Shown: positions 28,505-37,165 of the stretch, piece by piece
How the letters are laid out: every line of letters starts with the position of its first letter
Numbering within the stretch: position 1 is the first letter of the stretch
Assembly: GCF_000765215.1 (NCBI RefSeq)
Contig: NZ_JPJE01000005.1
Span: 124,001-188,000 of the forward strand
Reading direction: 5' to 3'
Length of the DNA: 64,000 nucleotides
Origin: Eubacterium sp. ER2
Lineage (GTDB): Bacteria > Bacillota > Clostridia > Lachnospirales > Lachnospiraceae
The notes under the pieces: model-generated
Told to the model about the DNA's origin: nothing
What the model saw: only the letters and a program-made list of their open reading frames with translations
Database searches by the model: none
Translations under genes and position numbers: made by a program

Positions 28505-29362
28505 ATGAGCTGGCTGGATAAACTGGAACGCAGATTTGGCAGATATGCCATTCATAATCTGATGTATTACATTATTATACTATATGTTGTGGGACTGGTT
28601 GTTCAGCTTTTTGCCCCTTCCTTCTATTATCAGTATCTCTGTCTGGATGTAAATGCCATCCTGCACGGACAGATCTGGCGGATCGTGACCTTTATCATAC
28701 AGCCGCCCCAGACCAACTACATCTTTATGATCTTTGCCCTCTATCTCTATTATATGCTGGGCAGAGAGCTGGAAAACACCTGGGGCGCGTTCCGTTTTAA
28801 CCTGTATTTCTTCGCGGGGATGCTTTTCCATGTGATCGCCGCCTTTGCGGCATACTTTATAACCGGCGTGTCCTTTCCGCTTGGTACATGGTATCTGAAT
28901 ATGTCACTTTTCCTGGCCTTTGCGGCCATTTATCCGGAGATGCAGTTCTATCTGTTTTTCATGATCCCGGTGAAGGCGAAGTGGCTTGGATGGCTGGACG
29001 GCCTCTATTTCCTGTATACCATTGCACAGGCCTTTCTGCCTGCCTACGGGGGGAGCGTGTTTGGCTTTGTCTACCAGTCAAACGCCATCGCGGCTGCTGT
29101 ATCCATCCTCAATTTTGTCATCTTCTTCCTGGGCTCCAGGAATATGCGGCGGTTTTCGCCGAAGCAGCAGAGGAGGAAAAGGCAGTTCCGGCAGAGGATG
29201 CGCCCGGAGCACCACTATGCGAACGGCGCCCGGCACCGCTGCGCTGTGTGCGGCAGGACAGAGCTGGACGACCCCTCTTTGGAGTTCCGGTACTGCTCCA
29301 AGTGCAACGGGAACTATGAGTACTGTCAGGATCACCTGTTTTCCCATATCCACGTAAAATAG
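28505..29362 (+). CDS. Rhomboid-like membrane protein without catalytic dyad, with C-terminal zinc ribbon
   Basis: A 285-residue protein with six hydrophobic segments between about residues 18 and 205 arranged as in rhomboids. The rhomboid landmarks are there: HGQIWRIVTFIIQP (loop 1 WR motif), LGRELENTWGAFRFNLYFFAGMLFHVIAAF. The position of the catalytic GxSG reads GTWYLNMSLFLAFAAIYPEMQF, and the partner histidine region reads QSNAIAAAVSILNF, so the Ser-His dyad is absent. The C-terminus has a basic stretch and then CAVCGRTELDD...YCSKCNGNYEYCQDH, a four-cysteine zinc ribbon. It is probably a pseudoprotease that binds membrane proteins. Own promoter upstream. Confidence 0.78.
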   Translation: MSWLDKLERRFGRYAIHNLMYYIIILYVVGLVVQLFAPSFYYQYLCLDVNAILHGQIWRIVTFIIQPPQTNYIFMIFALYLYYMLGRELENTWGAFRFNLYFFAGMLFHVIAAFAAYFITGVSFPLGTWYLNMSLFLAFAAIYPEMQFYLFFMIPVKAKWLGWLDGLYFLYTIAQAFLPAYGGSVFGFVYQSNAIAAAVSILNFVIFFLGSRNMRRFSPKQQRRKRQFRQRMRPEHHYANGARHRCAVCGRTELDDPSLEFRYCSKCNGNYEYCQDHLFSHIHVK

Positions 29363-29516
29363 CAGATGGAAACAGCGGGAAAATACAGATAAAGAGAAGG
29401 CTGGAAGGACAGCCGGGATGTTTTCGGGGCGCAAAGCCCGATCTTATAGAATGTACATCGAATGTATATCTGAGTCATGAGTAAAAAGGAGTAAAGAAGT
29501 GGAGGAAAAAAGAGAA

Positions 29517-30959
29517 ATGCGTATGAAAAAAACAAAGATCATTTGTACCATGGGACCTAATACAAATGATGAGAGCCTTATGAGGGCGCTTGTGAAAAGT
29601 GGAATGGATATTGCCAGGTTCAACTTCTCCCACGGGGATCACCAGGAGCAGAAGATGAGAATGGACATGCTCAAGAAGATCCGGGAGGAGGAGAATAAGC
29701 CTGTTGCCATTCTTCTTGATACAAAGGGACCGGAGATCCGCACCGGCCTTCTGAAGGACGGGAAGAAGGTGCAGCTCCAGACAGGAGATAAGTTCACTCT
29801 GACTACAGAGGTGACGGCCGGAGATGAGAAGGGGGTATCCATCTCATACCCGGGCCTTGTGGACGATGTGTCTGTGGGGAGCACGATCCTCATTGACGAC
29901 GGCCTGATCGAGCTGAAGGTAACTTCAAAGTCAGAGAAGGACATTGTCTGCAGGATTGAAAACGGCGGTGAGCTGGGGGAGCGCAAGGGCGTGAATGTGC
30001 CCAACGTTCCGGTGCGCCTGCCGGCCATCACAGAGAAGGACCGGGAGGACCTGCGCTTTGGCGTGGAGCAGGGGATCGACTTTATCGCCGCTTCCTTTGT
30101 CCGCAACGCGGAGTGCATCGTGGAGATCCGCGCCTTCCTGAAGGAGTGCAATGCTCCCTACATCCCGATCATTGCAAAGATCGAGAATGCGGAGGGAATT
30201 AAAAATATCGATGAGATCATCCGCTGCGCGGACGGCATCATGGTGGCCAGAGGCGACCTGGGTGTGGAGATCCCGGCGGAGGAGGTTCCCTACCTTCAGA
30301 AAATGATTATCCAGAAGTGCAATTACTACTACAAGCCGGTCATCACAGCCACCCAGATGCTGGACTCCATGATCCGCAATCCCCGTCCCACGAGAGCTGA
30401 GGTCACAGACGTTGCCAACGCCGTTTACGACGGGACAGACGCGGTCATGCTCTCCGGTGAGACAGCCCAGGGCAAGTACCCGGTGGAGGCGCTTCAGATG
30501 ATGGTGCACATTGTGTGCAACACAGAGGAGCATCTGGACTACGACACACTGCTCAAGAAGGCGGAGGAGCACCGGATGAAGGGCATATCCACAGCTATCG
30601 GACATGCCTCCGTCACAACAGCCTACAATCTGGGCGCGAAATGCATCATTACACCATCCGTGTCGGGAGCTACCGCCAGAGTGGTGTCCAAATTTAAACC
30701 GAAGACCCCCATCATCGGTGTGACACCGGATGAGAGGACGCTGCGCAGGATGCAGATCTACTGGGGTGTGTATCCCATGAAGTCCATCCAGTTCAACTCC
30801 ACCGAGGACATCTGCTCCAGCGCCATCGAGCTTGTGTGCGCAAAGCAGCTGGCAGAGACAGGGGACGTGGTCGTGCTGACCGCGGGGCTGCCTTCTCGCA
30901 ATGCGAACAAGGGCCGTGAGGGGGCCAGCAATATGATGCGCATCGCTGTCATCGAGTAG
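29517..30959 (+). CDS. pyk: Pyruvate kinase
   Basis: Makes pyruvate and ATP from phosphoenolpyruvate and ADP. KKTKIICTMGPNTNDE, FNFSHGDHQEQ, ILLDTKGPEIRTG, the catalytic-site IIAKIENAEG and MVARGDLGVEIP, and VTATQML-like VITATQMLDSM are all visible. 480 residues from ATG 29517; the enzyme lacks the extra C-terminal PEP-utilizer-like domain of bacilli. The start is uncertain: ATG 29523 and a GTG at 29499 (with its own AAGGAG 7 bases before) are in the same frame. A terminator follows. Confidence 0.95.
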   Translation: MRMKKTKIICTMGPNTNDESLMRALVKSGMDIARFNFSHGDHQEQKMRMDMLKKIREEENKPVAILLDTKGPEIRTGLLKDGKKVQLQTGDKFTLTTEVTAGDEKGVSISYPGLVDDVSVGSTILIDDGLIELKVTSKSEKDIVCRIENGGELGERKGVNVPNVPVRLPAITEKDREDLRFGVEQGIDFIAASFVRNAECIVEIRAFLKECNAPYIPIIAKIENAEGIKNIDEIIRCADGIMVARGDLGVEIPAEEVPYLQKMIIQKCNYYYKPVITATQMLDSMIRNPRPTRAEVTDVANAVYDGTDAVMLSGETAQGKYPVEALQMMVHIVCNTEEHLDYDTLLKKAEEHRMKGISTAIGHASVTTAYNLGAKCIITPSVSGATARVVSKFKPKTPIIGVTPDERTLRRMQIYWGVYPMKSIQFNSTEDICSSAIELVCAKQLAETGDVVVLTAGLPSRNANKGREGASNMMRIAVIE

Positions 30960-30993
30960 AGCCGCAGCGGCTGAAAAAAGGAAAATACAAAAG

Positions 30994-31037
30994 AAGCCCG
31001 GAAGGCAGACAAAAAGGTTCTGCCGCCGGGCTTTTTC
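30994..31037 (+). terminator. Terminator of pyk
   Basis: AAGCCCGG and GGCAGA pair with TCTGCC and CCGGGCTT, with small internal bulge, followed by TTTTTCT. Confidence 0.8.
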
Positions 31038-31209
31038 TATTCCGCAAAAAAGCCTTTCCTGTCCCCGCCTTTTGCGCCGGATGTGCCAGATTCCGAAACA
31101 GCTTCTGCGCCGGAACAGAAAAGGATTGACAAGAGGCCCCGGACGTACTATAGTGTTTCTGTAAAGAACTACTAAAGTGACAGAGAAGTGTCGGGAAAGA
31201 GGCGGATTT

Positions 31210-31926
31210 ATGGAGCATGGGGCCTACACAGATCGACTGATGGAATTCGGACTCACGCGTCAGGAGGCCACCTTGTACTATTGCCTGCTGGACGAGGGAA
31301 AGTGCAGCGGCTATGAGGCGGCCAAGCTGACAGGGATTTCCAGGTCCAACGCCTACGGAGGGCTGGCGTCCCTGGCGGACAAGGGAGGAGCCCGCATGAT
31401 GGAGGAGGGCCATACACGGAAATACGTGGCTGTGGATGTAGAAGAATTCTGCAGCAACAGGATCCGGAAGCTGCAGGAGACAGAGGAGTGGCTCCGGAGG
31501 AATGCCCCCGAGAGGAGGACGGCGGAGGAGGGCTATATCACCATCGAGGGCGAGCACAATATCGTGGATAAAGTAAAGCACCTTCTCTCCTCGGCCCGGG
31601 AGAGAGCCTATGTGGTGTGCGCCTGTGAGCAGCTGCCTCTCTTTGAGAAGGAGCTTGAGGCTCTGGCTGCATCGGGGAGGAAGACCGTCCTTCTCACAGA
31701 CAGAGAGTTCCCTTTGGCGGGAGAGCAGGTAAAGGTCTATCCGGATATGCAGGGAGGAAACCAGATCGGCGTCATCGTGGATTCCAGGTCGGCTCTCACC
31801 GGGGAGCTGGGGCCGGACAGCACGAACACCTGTCTCTACTCCGGACAGAGAAATTTTGTGGAGCTCTACAAGCGGGCGCTGGCAAATGAGATTGAACTTT
31901 TGAAATACAGGAAAGGAGAAAAGTGA
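31210..31926 (+). CDS. TrmB-family transcriptional regulator
   Basis: A 238-residue regulator. The winged helix lies at residues 8-75 (LMEFGLTRQEATLYYCLLDEGKCSGYEAAKLTGISRSNAYGGLASLADKGG), and the C-terminal part (KVKHLLSSARERAYVVCACEQLPLFEKELEAL...) resembles the TrmB effector domain. ATG 31210 is chosen; a GTG at 31177 in the same frame would add 11 unlikely residues. It overlaps lysA by one base (TGATG), so the two are translationally coupled and the regulator may control lysine supply, which is inference only. Confidence 0.82.
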   Translation: MEHGAYTDRLMEFGLTRQEATLYYCLLDEGKCSGYEAAKLTGISRSNAYGGLASLADKGGARMMEEGHTRKYVAVDVEEFCSNRIRKLQETEEWLRRNAPERRTAEEGYITIEGEHNIVDKVKHLLSSARERAYVVCACEQLPLFEKELEALAASGRKTVLLTDREFPLAGEQVKVYPDMQGGNQIGVIVDSRSALTGELGPDSTNTCLYSGQRNFVELYKRALANEIELLKYRKGEK

Positions 31927-33197
31927 TGACAAAGAAACCATTTGTGACAAAAGAACAGCTGGAGGAGATCGTAAAAGAGTATCCGACTCCCTTCCATCTC
32001 TATGACGAGAGGGGGATCCGGGAAAACGCAAAGGCTCTCAAGGAGGCTTTTGCCTGGAATAAAGGGTACAAGGAGTATTTTGCCGTGAAGGCCACTCCCA
32101 ATCCCTTCCTCATTCAGATCCTCCGGGACTACGGCTGCGGCTGCGACTGCTCCTCCTACACGGAGCTGATGCTGTCGGACGCCATGGGTGTGTCCGGGGA
32201 GGATATCATGTTCTCCTCCAACGACACGCCGGCGGAGGATTTTCAGCTTGCGGACAAGCTGGGGGCCATCATCAATCTGGACGACATCACCCACATTGAA
32301 TTCCTGGAGAAGGCCATTGGCCACATTCCGGAGACTATCAGCTGCCGCTACAATCCGGGCGGGATCTTCAAGATCAGCAACGATATCATGGACAACCCGG
32401 GAGACGCCAAGTACGGTATGACGACAGAGCAGATCTTTGAGGCCTTCAAGATCCTGAAGGAGAAGGGGGCAAAGGAGTTCGGCATCCACGCCTTCCTGGC
32501 CAGCAACACAGTGACGAACGAGTACTATCCGATGCTGGCAAAGGTGCTCTTTGACCTGGCAGTGCGACTGCACCAGGAGACGGGAGTCCACATCAAGTTC
32601 ATCAACCTGTCCGGCGGCATCGGCATCCCCTACAAGCCGGACCAGGAGCCCAACGACATCCGCGTCATCGGCGAGGGCGTGCGGAAGGTATACGAGGAGG
32701 TTCTCGTGCCGGCGGGCATGGGGGACGTGGCCCTGTACACAGAGCTGGGCAGATTTATGCTGGGACCCTACGGCTGTCTTGTGACAAGAGCGATCCACGA
32801 AAAGCACACCTACAAGGAATATATCGGCGTGGACGCCTGCGCGGCCAACCTGATGCGCCCGGCCATATACGGCGCCTACCACCACATCACCGTGATGGGG
32901 AAAGAGAATGAGCCCTGTGACCACGTCTACGATGTGACCGGCTCTCTGTGCGAAAATAACGACAAGTTCGCCATTGACCGTCATCTGCCGAAGATCGACA
33001 TCGGGGATCTGCTGGTGATCCACGACGCCGGGGCCCACGGCTTTTCCATGGGCTACAACTACAACGGAAAGCTCCGGTCAGCGGAGGTTCTCCTCAGAGA
33101 GGACGGTACCACGCAGCTTATCCGTCGGGCCGAGACGCCAAAGGATTATTTTGCCACCTTCGATTGTTTTGAAATTGGTAAAAAGTTGGTAAAATAG
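31926..33197 (+). CDS. lysA: Diaminopimelate decarboxylase-type PLP enzyme
   Basis: Fold-III PLP decarboxylase of 423 residues. The PLP lysine is in EYFAVKATPNPFLIQIL, the glycine-rich phosphate loop is NLSGGIGIPY, the ELGRFMLGP segment follows, and the C-terminal dimer-site motif is DACAANLMRPAIYGAYHHI. The expected reaction is decarboxylation of meso-diaminopimelate to lysine. The sequence belongs to a divergent clostridial branch, so a related substrate is not excluded. It overlaps the TrmB gene and has AAAGGAG just before its ATG. Confidence 0.88.
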   Translation: MTKKPFVTKEQLEEIVKEYPTPFHLYDERGIRENAKALKEAFAWNKGYKEYFAVKATPNPFLIQILRDYGCGCDCSSYTELMLSDAMGVSGEDIMFSSNDTPAEDFQLADKLGAIINLDDITHIEFLEKAIGHIPETISCRYNPGGIFKISNDIMDNPGDAKYGMTTEQIFEAFKILKEKGAKEFGIHAFLASNTVTNEYYPMLAKVLFDLAVRLHQETGVHIKFINLSGGIGIPYKPDQEPNDIRVIGEGVRKVYEEVLVPAGMGDVALYTELGRFMLGPYGCLVTRAIHEKHTYKEYIGVDACAANLMRPAIYGAYHHITVMGKENEPCDHVYDVTGSLCENNDKFAIDRHLPKIDIGDLLVIHDAGAHGFSMGYNYNGKLRSAEVLLREDGTTQLIRRAETPKDYFATFDCFEIGKKLVK

Positions 33198-33266
33198 ATA
33201 GACGATTTCCTCCTTTTAGTGTAAACTGTCCATAAAGAGTTTACTTGATATGAGGAGGAAATGAAT

Positions 33267-33920
33267 ATGAAAATGAAAAAAAGAATTCTTTCAGTCATTC
33301 TCGCCGCCATGATGATGCTGGCCCTCACTGCCTGCGGAGGCATGACGACGGATGACGCCAGGACCTATGTGCAGTCCGTTCTGGATGCCAGCTATAAGGC
33401 GGATTTTTCGGAGTACACAGAGCAGACCGATTCCACGGAGGAGGAAGCGCAGCAGCTCTTCGATGACAACCTGGACAACATCATGTCCATGGGCGGCTTT
33501 ACGGACGCAGGGCTGTCAGAGGAGCTGTCCGCCAACTACCGCCAGCTCTTCCAGGACATGCTGGCCCAGGCGAAATATGAAGTGGGCGACGCGACAGAGG
33601 GAGAGAATGACGGATTTGTGGTAGAGGTGAGCGCAGAGCCCTTCACCGCGTTTGACGGCCTCCAGGACGAGGTGATGAGCGCAGTGCAGGCAGAGATGGC
33701 GAACATCACAGACATCTCCCAGCTGCCGAGCGACGAGGAGATCAACGAGATGGTGTTCCAGAAGATGTACGACATTTTGGTGCAGCGGGTGGCAGAGCCC
33801 ACCTACGGGGAGGCTCAGACAGTAGAGATTCACGTGGAGCTGAACGACAATGTGTACTCCATCAACCAGGATGATCTGACGACACTGGACGGTATTCTTT
33901 TCCCGGCAGACAATCTGTAG
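33267..33920 (+). CDS. Secreted lipoprotein of unknown function
   Basis: A 217-residue protein with a lipoprotein signal peptide (MKMKKRILSVILAAMMMLALTACGG; the lipobox LTAC puts the lipidated Cys at about residue 23). The mature part is acidic and helical, with no recognised catalytic motif. It resembles small surface lipoproteins of Clostridia carrying an uncharacterised domain. ATG 33267 is preferred because GAGGAGG (33252-33258) is 8 bases before it; ATG 33261 is too close to that site. A terminator follows. Confidence 0.8.
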   Translation: MKMKKRILSVILAAMMMLALTACGGMTTDDARTYVQSVLDASYKADFSEYTEQTDSTEEEAQQLFDDNLDNIMSMGGFTDAGLSEELSANYRQLFQDMLAQAKYEVGDATEGENDGFVVEVSAEPFTAFDGLQDEVMSAVQAEMANITDISQLPSDEEINEMVFQKMYDILVQRVAEPTYGEAQTVEIHVELNDNVYSINQDDLTTLDGILFPADNL

Positions 33921-33950
33921 GAATAGAATCATAGAATGTAAGAATGAAAG

Positions 33951-33980
33951 GGCGGATCCCGAGAGGGATCTGCCTTTTTT
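33951..33980 (+). terminator. Terminator of the lipoprotein gene
   Basis: GGCGGATCCC pairs with GGGATCTGCC (one G-T pair) around GAGA, followed by TTTTTT. Confidence 0.88.
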
Positions 33981-34132
33981 GGATTTCGGAGATTGTGAAG
34001 GGAGTGTTGCAGCCATAATGAAAACTGTGCAAATATAATGGGACTAATCTGACATATGAAGTGAATATTGAGTTGCGAGAGGAATATAATCTGTCAAAAT
34101 TGCATATATAAGAATAAAAACTAAAAATTTTC

Positions 34133-34161
34133 TTGACTAATTTTTGACAAAGAACTATAAT
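34133..34161 (+). promoter_or_regulatory. Near-consensus promoter of the TauE/SafE gene
   Basis: TTGACT (34133-34138), exactly 17 bases, TATAAT (34156-34161). Confidence 0.82.
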
Positions 34162-34168
34162 GGTTTCA

Positions 34169-34190
34169 TGCATTAGTTAGTTATAATGCA
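34169..34190 (+). promoter_or_regulatory. Palindrome at the transcription start of the TauE/SafE gene
   Basis: TGCATTA (34169-34175) and TAATGCA (34184-34190) form a perfect inverted repeat with 8 bases between. It covers the predicted start point just after the -10 box, a classical repressor position. Confidence 0.55.
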
Positions 34191-34217
34191 CAAAAAAGGT
34201 TTTTGGAGGGAAAAAGT

Positions 34218-35090
34218 ATGAGCGCATCAACAATATTACTCATTATCATGTGGATCTTTGCCGCAGTATTTTTTGTGGTGCTGGTCAGGGATATTCTGGC
34301 CCACAGAGATGAACTGGACAAGAGCAAAATGGGGTACAATGTAATTGTCAGCATGGTAGCAAACTTTTTTGACACACTGGGGATAGGAAGCTATGCTATT
34401 GCCACATCGGCCTGGAAATTCAATAAATCTGTGCGGGACGATCTGATTCCGGGGACTCTGAACGTGGCATTTGGTATTCCGATCTGCGTGGAGGCGACGA
34501 TCACAATGACCAGAATCGAGATGGACTCCCTCACGCTTGTTCTTATGATCGCAGCGGCCATCATCGGATCTATCCTGGGCGCAAAGATCATTTCCAGACT
34601 GGACATTATGAAGATAAGGGTTGTCATGGGCGTAGCTCTTATTCTTGTGGCTCTCATCACCCTGTGCAAGATAAATGCTGTGGGGCCCTTTGGTATCCTG
34701 GGAACAGCGAGAGGGCTGGAGGGCGGCATGCTGGCTCTGGGCGTGATCGCAAACTTTATCCTCGGCATCCTGATGACGGCCGGCATTGGGCTGTATGCTC
34801 CCTGTATGGCTATTGTCCTTCTGCTGGGAATGAGTGCGGACGTGGCTTTCCCGGTCATGATGGGATCCTGCGCATACCTCTGTCCGGCCTGCGGCATTAC
34901 ATTTATCAAGGAAGGAAAATACAACCGGGCCTCAACAATCCCCATGATCATAAGCGGAGCTATTGGCGTTTTGATCGCGGGCTTTATCGTCACATCTCTT
35001 CCTCTTACTGTGCTTACATACCTGGTGTGCGTTGTCATGGTGATCTGTGCGGTGATGTTCTTCCACGATGCGAGAAAGCAGAAGGGCTAG
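34218..35090 (+). CDS. TauE/SafE-family sulfite/sulfonate exporter-like permease
   Basis: A 290-residue membrane protein with about eight transmembrane segments and the two-fold repeat of the TauE/SafE family. Visible pieces include NVIVSMVANFFDTLGIGSYAIATSAWKF in the first half and VIANFILGILMTAGIGLYAPCMAIVLLLGMSADVAFPVMMGSCAYLCPACG in the second. Members export sulfite, sulfoacetate or related organosulfur or one-carbon acids; the substrate is not readable here. ATG 34218 has TGGAGGG 7 bases upstream. It has a strong promoter with a palindromic operator and its own terminator, so it is probably a single inducible gene. Confidence 0.85.
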   Translation: MSASTILLIIMWIFAAVFFVVLVRDILAHRDELDKSKMGYNVIVSMVANFFDTLGIGSYAIATSAWKFNKSVRDDLIPGTLNVAFGIPICVEATITMTRIEMDSLTLVLMIAAAIIGSILGAKIISRLDIMKIRVVMGVALILVALITLCKINAVGPFGILGTARGLEGGMLALGVIANFILGILMTAGIGLYAPCMAIVLLLGMSADVAFPVMMGSCAYLCPACGITFIKEGKYNRASTIPMIISGAIGVLIAGFIVTSLPLTVLTYLVCVVMVICAVMFFHDARKQKG

Positions 35091-35149
35091 AGCGACGGAA
35101 ACAAAAAGCAGAAAGATGGAATCATGAGAGAAAATTGAATAGAGAGGAT

Positions 35150-35180
35150 AAAGGCCTGCGGGTATCACCGCAGACCTTTT
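35150..35180 (+). terminator. Terminator of the TauE/SafE gene
   Basis: AAAGG, C, CTGCGG pair with CCGCAG, A, CCTTT around a short loop, followed by TTCCGCTTTT. Confidence 0.75.
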
Positions 35181-35186
35181 CCGCTT

Positions 35187-35330
35187 TTACTCCTGATAAA
35201 TGCGGTAGGTTTCTAGCAACTCCTGCGTGCCTTTGATTTCAGCAGCTACAATAGCGCTCATGCGCTGGAGATTTGCCACATGATATGGATTGGCCTTATC
35301 TCTCCACTGTTCCGTATTCTGATTTGTGAG
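35187..35330 (-). pseudogene. C-terminal remnant of an unidentified gene
   Basis: A minus-strand frame ends in TAA at 35187-35189 and reads back through LLETYRIYQE, AAEIKGTQE and NPYHVANLQRMS to about 35330. There it runs into the sequence of the oppositely directed methyltransferase remnant. It has no start codon with a ribosome binding site at a sensible place. I do not recognise the family; it looks like the last 45 or so codons of a disrupted gene. Confidence 0.4.
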
Positions 35331-35672
35331 GAGTGTCCCGATGCGAGATTATATGGAATTGATATATCAAAAGAAATGCTGAAACGGGCGAAAGCGAGTA
35401 CAGACTCCTTCCATCACTATCCGAATCCCCAGCAGGCTGTGGATGAGTTCTACCGGATGTTGAAGACAGGTAAATTTTTGGTTCTCTGTGATTTCTGGAA
35501 ACCGTTCCCAATACGCCAGATCATGAATATTTTCCTTCCATACAGTAATGAGGGGGATGTTAAGGTCTGCTCAAAACAGGAGATTATTCGCTTTCTGCAA
35601 AAAAGTGGATTTAAACATATTGATTATTCACAGACGGATCGTTCAGGATACTGTGTTATAGCTCAAAAGTAA
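35280..35672 (+). pseudogene. Broken SAM-dependent methyltransferase
   Basis: The frame encodes parts of a class I methyltransferase but lacks others. The post-motif-I segment RLYGIDISKEMLKRAKAS is joined directly to TDSFHHYPNPQQAVDEFYRMLKTGKFLVLCDFWKPFPIRQIMN. The glycine-rich motif I and the roughly 30 residues that normally connect these two pieces (strands 3 and 4) are missing. The C-terminal KSGFKHIDYSQTDRSGYCVIAQ is intact. This fits a 5' truncation plus an internal deletion. The AT-rich composition differs from the chromosome, so it is probably old mobile DNA next to the element. Confidence 0.7.
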
Positions 35673-37165
35673 ATGAAAAAGCTCTTCAGCCAGAAGCTGA
35701 AGAGCTTTTTTCCTGCACCGAGTACGGATAAATCCGAACCCTCAACCTCCGCCAGTGTGATGGTCTTAGAACCGTCCTTATAGTTGAAAGTAAGGATTAT
35801 CTTGTCCTCGTAAAGATACACTGCATTTACAAAGCTGTCAATCAGTCTTTGCCGCTGTTCCCGCTTTGTTACATCAAACTTGCGGAAACGGTAAATGAAA
35901 AATGCAATCTGCTCTCTGGTAAGCAAAGGCTTGTGCATCTCCTCCTGCAAAATGCTGACTTCAAGCTGGCTTTTTGTTTCTTCCAACTCGTCCAGTCTTT
36001 GCTTGGTGGACGGGGTAAAAATCCCTGCTTGAATAGCGTTGAGCATATTGTTAATACCTTTTTCCGTTTCTGCAAGCTGTTTTTTCAAAAGTGGTAGGTC
36101 GGTGCTTTCTCTTTTCTGCAATTCCATCAGCGTATCAATCAGCCGTTCCATGACTTCATCATTCATTATCGCTTTCATGGTGTAGCTGACAACTAAATCT
36201 TCAATCAAGTCTTTCTTGACCGCTTTCTTGTCACAGAGTTTCTTTTTCTTGGTATTCACACAACGATAATAACGGTGCACTTTCATGGTATGGCTTGTGC
36301 CGCTTTCCCCTACCATGAAAGAGCCGCACTTCCCGCAATACAGCTTCGTTGTCAACAGATAATCGTCCTCGGCTTTGTGACGAGCGGGAGCCTTTTTGTT
36401 TTTCGCCAGCCGTTCCTGCACTCGTTCAAACAACTCTTTCGGGACAATCGATGGAATACCGTCCTCCTTGACTACATCACGATAGCTGTATTCTCCTATG
36501 TAACGGCGGTTCTTCAAAAGATGGTTCATAATATTCAATGTGATTTTCCCACCACGAATAGAACGCATACCCCGGCTATTTAACAGATTGACAAGTTCCT
36601 GCATGGTCGCACCCTCGCTGTACTTTGTAAACATTTCCAGTACCACCGGGGCGGTCTTGGGGTCGATTTGATAATACTGCTGGTCGTCAATGTAGTATCC
36701 CATCGGGACAGTACCGCCGTTGTATTTACATTTCAGCGCATTGTCGGTCAGACCTCGGATAACCTTTTCAGAAAGCTCCGCAGAATAGTATTCTGCATAC
36801 CCCTCCAGCATAGCTTCCAAAATAATTCCCTCGCTGCCCTCGGAGATATTTTCCCTTGCGGAAATGACTTTCACACCGTTCTTTTTCAAGAGATTTTTGT
36901 AGCGTGCGCTATCATAACGGTTTCGTGCAAAGCGGTCTAACTTCCACACAAGGACAACATCAAACAAGCCCTTTGCGCTGTCTTTAATCATCTTCTGAAA
37001 TTCAGGTCGGTTGTCCGTTTTGGCTGATAGTGCCCGATCAATGTAAGTTCCTAAAATCGTGATACCGTTTCGTTCTGCATAATCCTTACATTCTCGCAAC
37101 TGCCCCTCAATACTTTCTTCTCGTTGATTATCGGAAGAATAGCGGGCATAGATCACACCTTTCAT
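35663..37165 (-). CDS. Large serine recombinase (TnpX-like)
   Basis: A 500-residue site-specific recombinase that would excise and integrate the element through a phosphoserine intermediate. The resolvase domain has YARYSSDNQREESIEGQL (catalytic Ser near residue 10) and VWKLDRFARNRYDS. The recombinase domain follows (GYYIDDQQYYQIDPKTAPVVLEMF), then a zinc-ribbon YCGKCGSFMVGESG...YYRCVNTKKKKLCDKK and a coiled-coil segment. Its last 15 residues (KKLFSFWLKSFFIYF) are encoded by the terminator hairpin of the neighbouring methyltransferase remnant. The C-terminal tail therefore may be borrowed from flanking DNA. The start overlaps the XRE stop (ATGA). Confidence 0.92.
   Translation of the reverse strand: MKGVIYARYSSDNQREESIEGQLRECKDYAERNGITILGTYIDRALSAKTDNRPEFQKMIKDSAKGLFDVVLVWKLDRFARNRYDSARYKNLLKKNGVKVISARENISEGSEGIILEAMLEGYAEYYSAELSEKVIRGLTDNALKCKYNGGTVPMGYYIDDQQYYQIDPKTAPVVLEMFTKYSEGATMQELVNLLNSRGMRSIRGGKITLNIMNHLLKNRRYIGEYSYRDVVKEDGIPSIVPKELFERVQERLAKNKKAPARHKAEDDYLLTTKLYCGKCGSFMVGESGTSHTMKVHRYYRCVNTKKKKLCDKKAVKKDLIEDLVVSYTMKAIMNDEVMERLIDTLMELQKRESTDLPLLKKQLAETEKGINNMLNAIQAGIFTPSTKQRLDELEETKSQLEVSILQEEMHKPLLTREQIAFFIYRFRKFDVTKREQRQRLIDSFVNAVYLYEDKIILTFNYKDGSKTITLAEVEGSDLSVLGAGKKLFSFWLKSFFIYF
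35676..35711. terminator. Terminator of the methyltransferase remnant, inside the recombinase 3' end
   Basis: AAAAAGCTCTTCAGC (35676-35690) and GCTGAAGAGCTTTTTT (35696-35711) form a perfect 15-bp hairpin with A and T tails, three bases after the methyltransferase stop codon. The serine recombinase frame reads through it. Confidence 0.85.
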
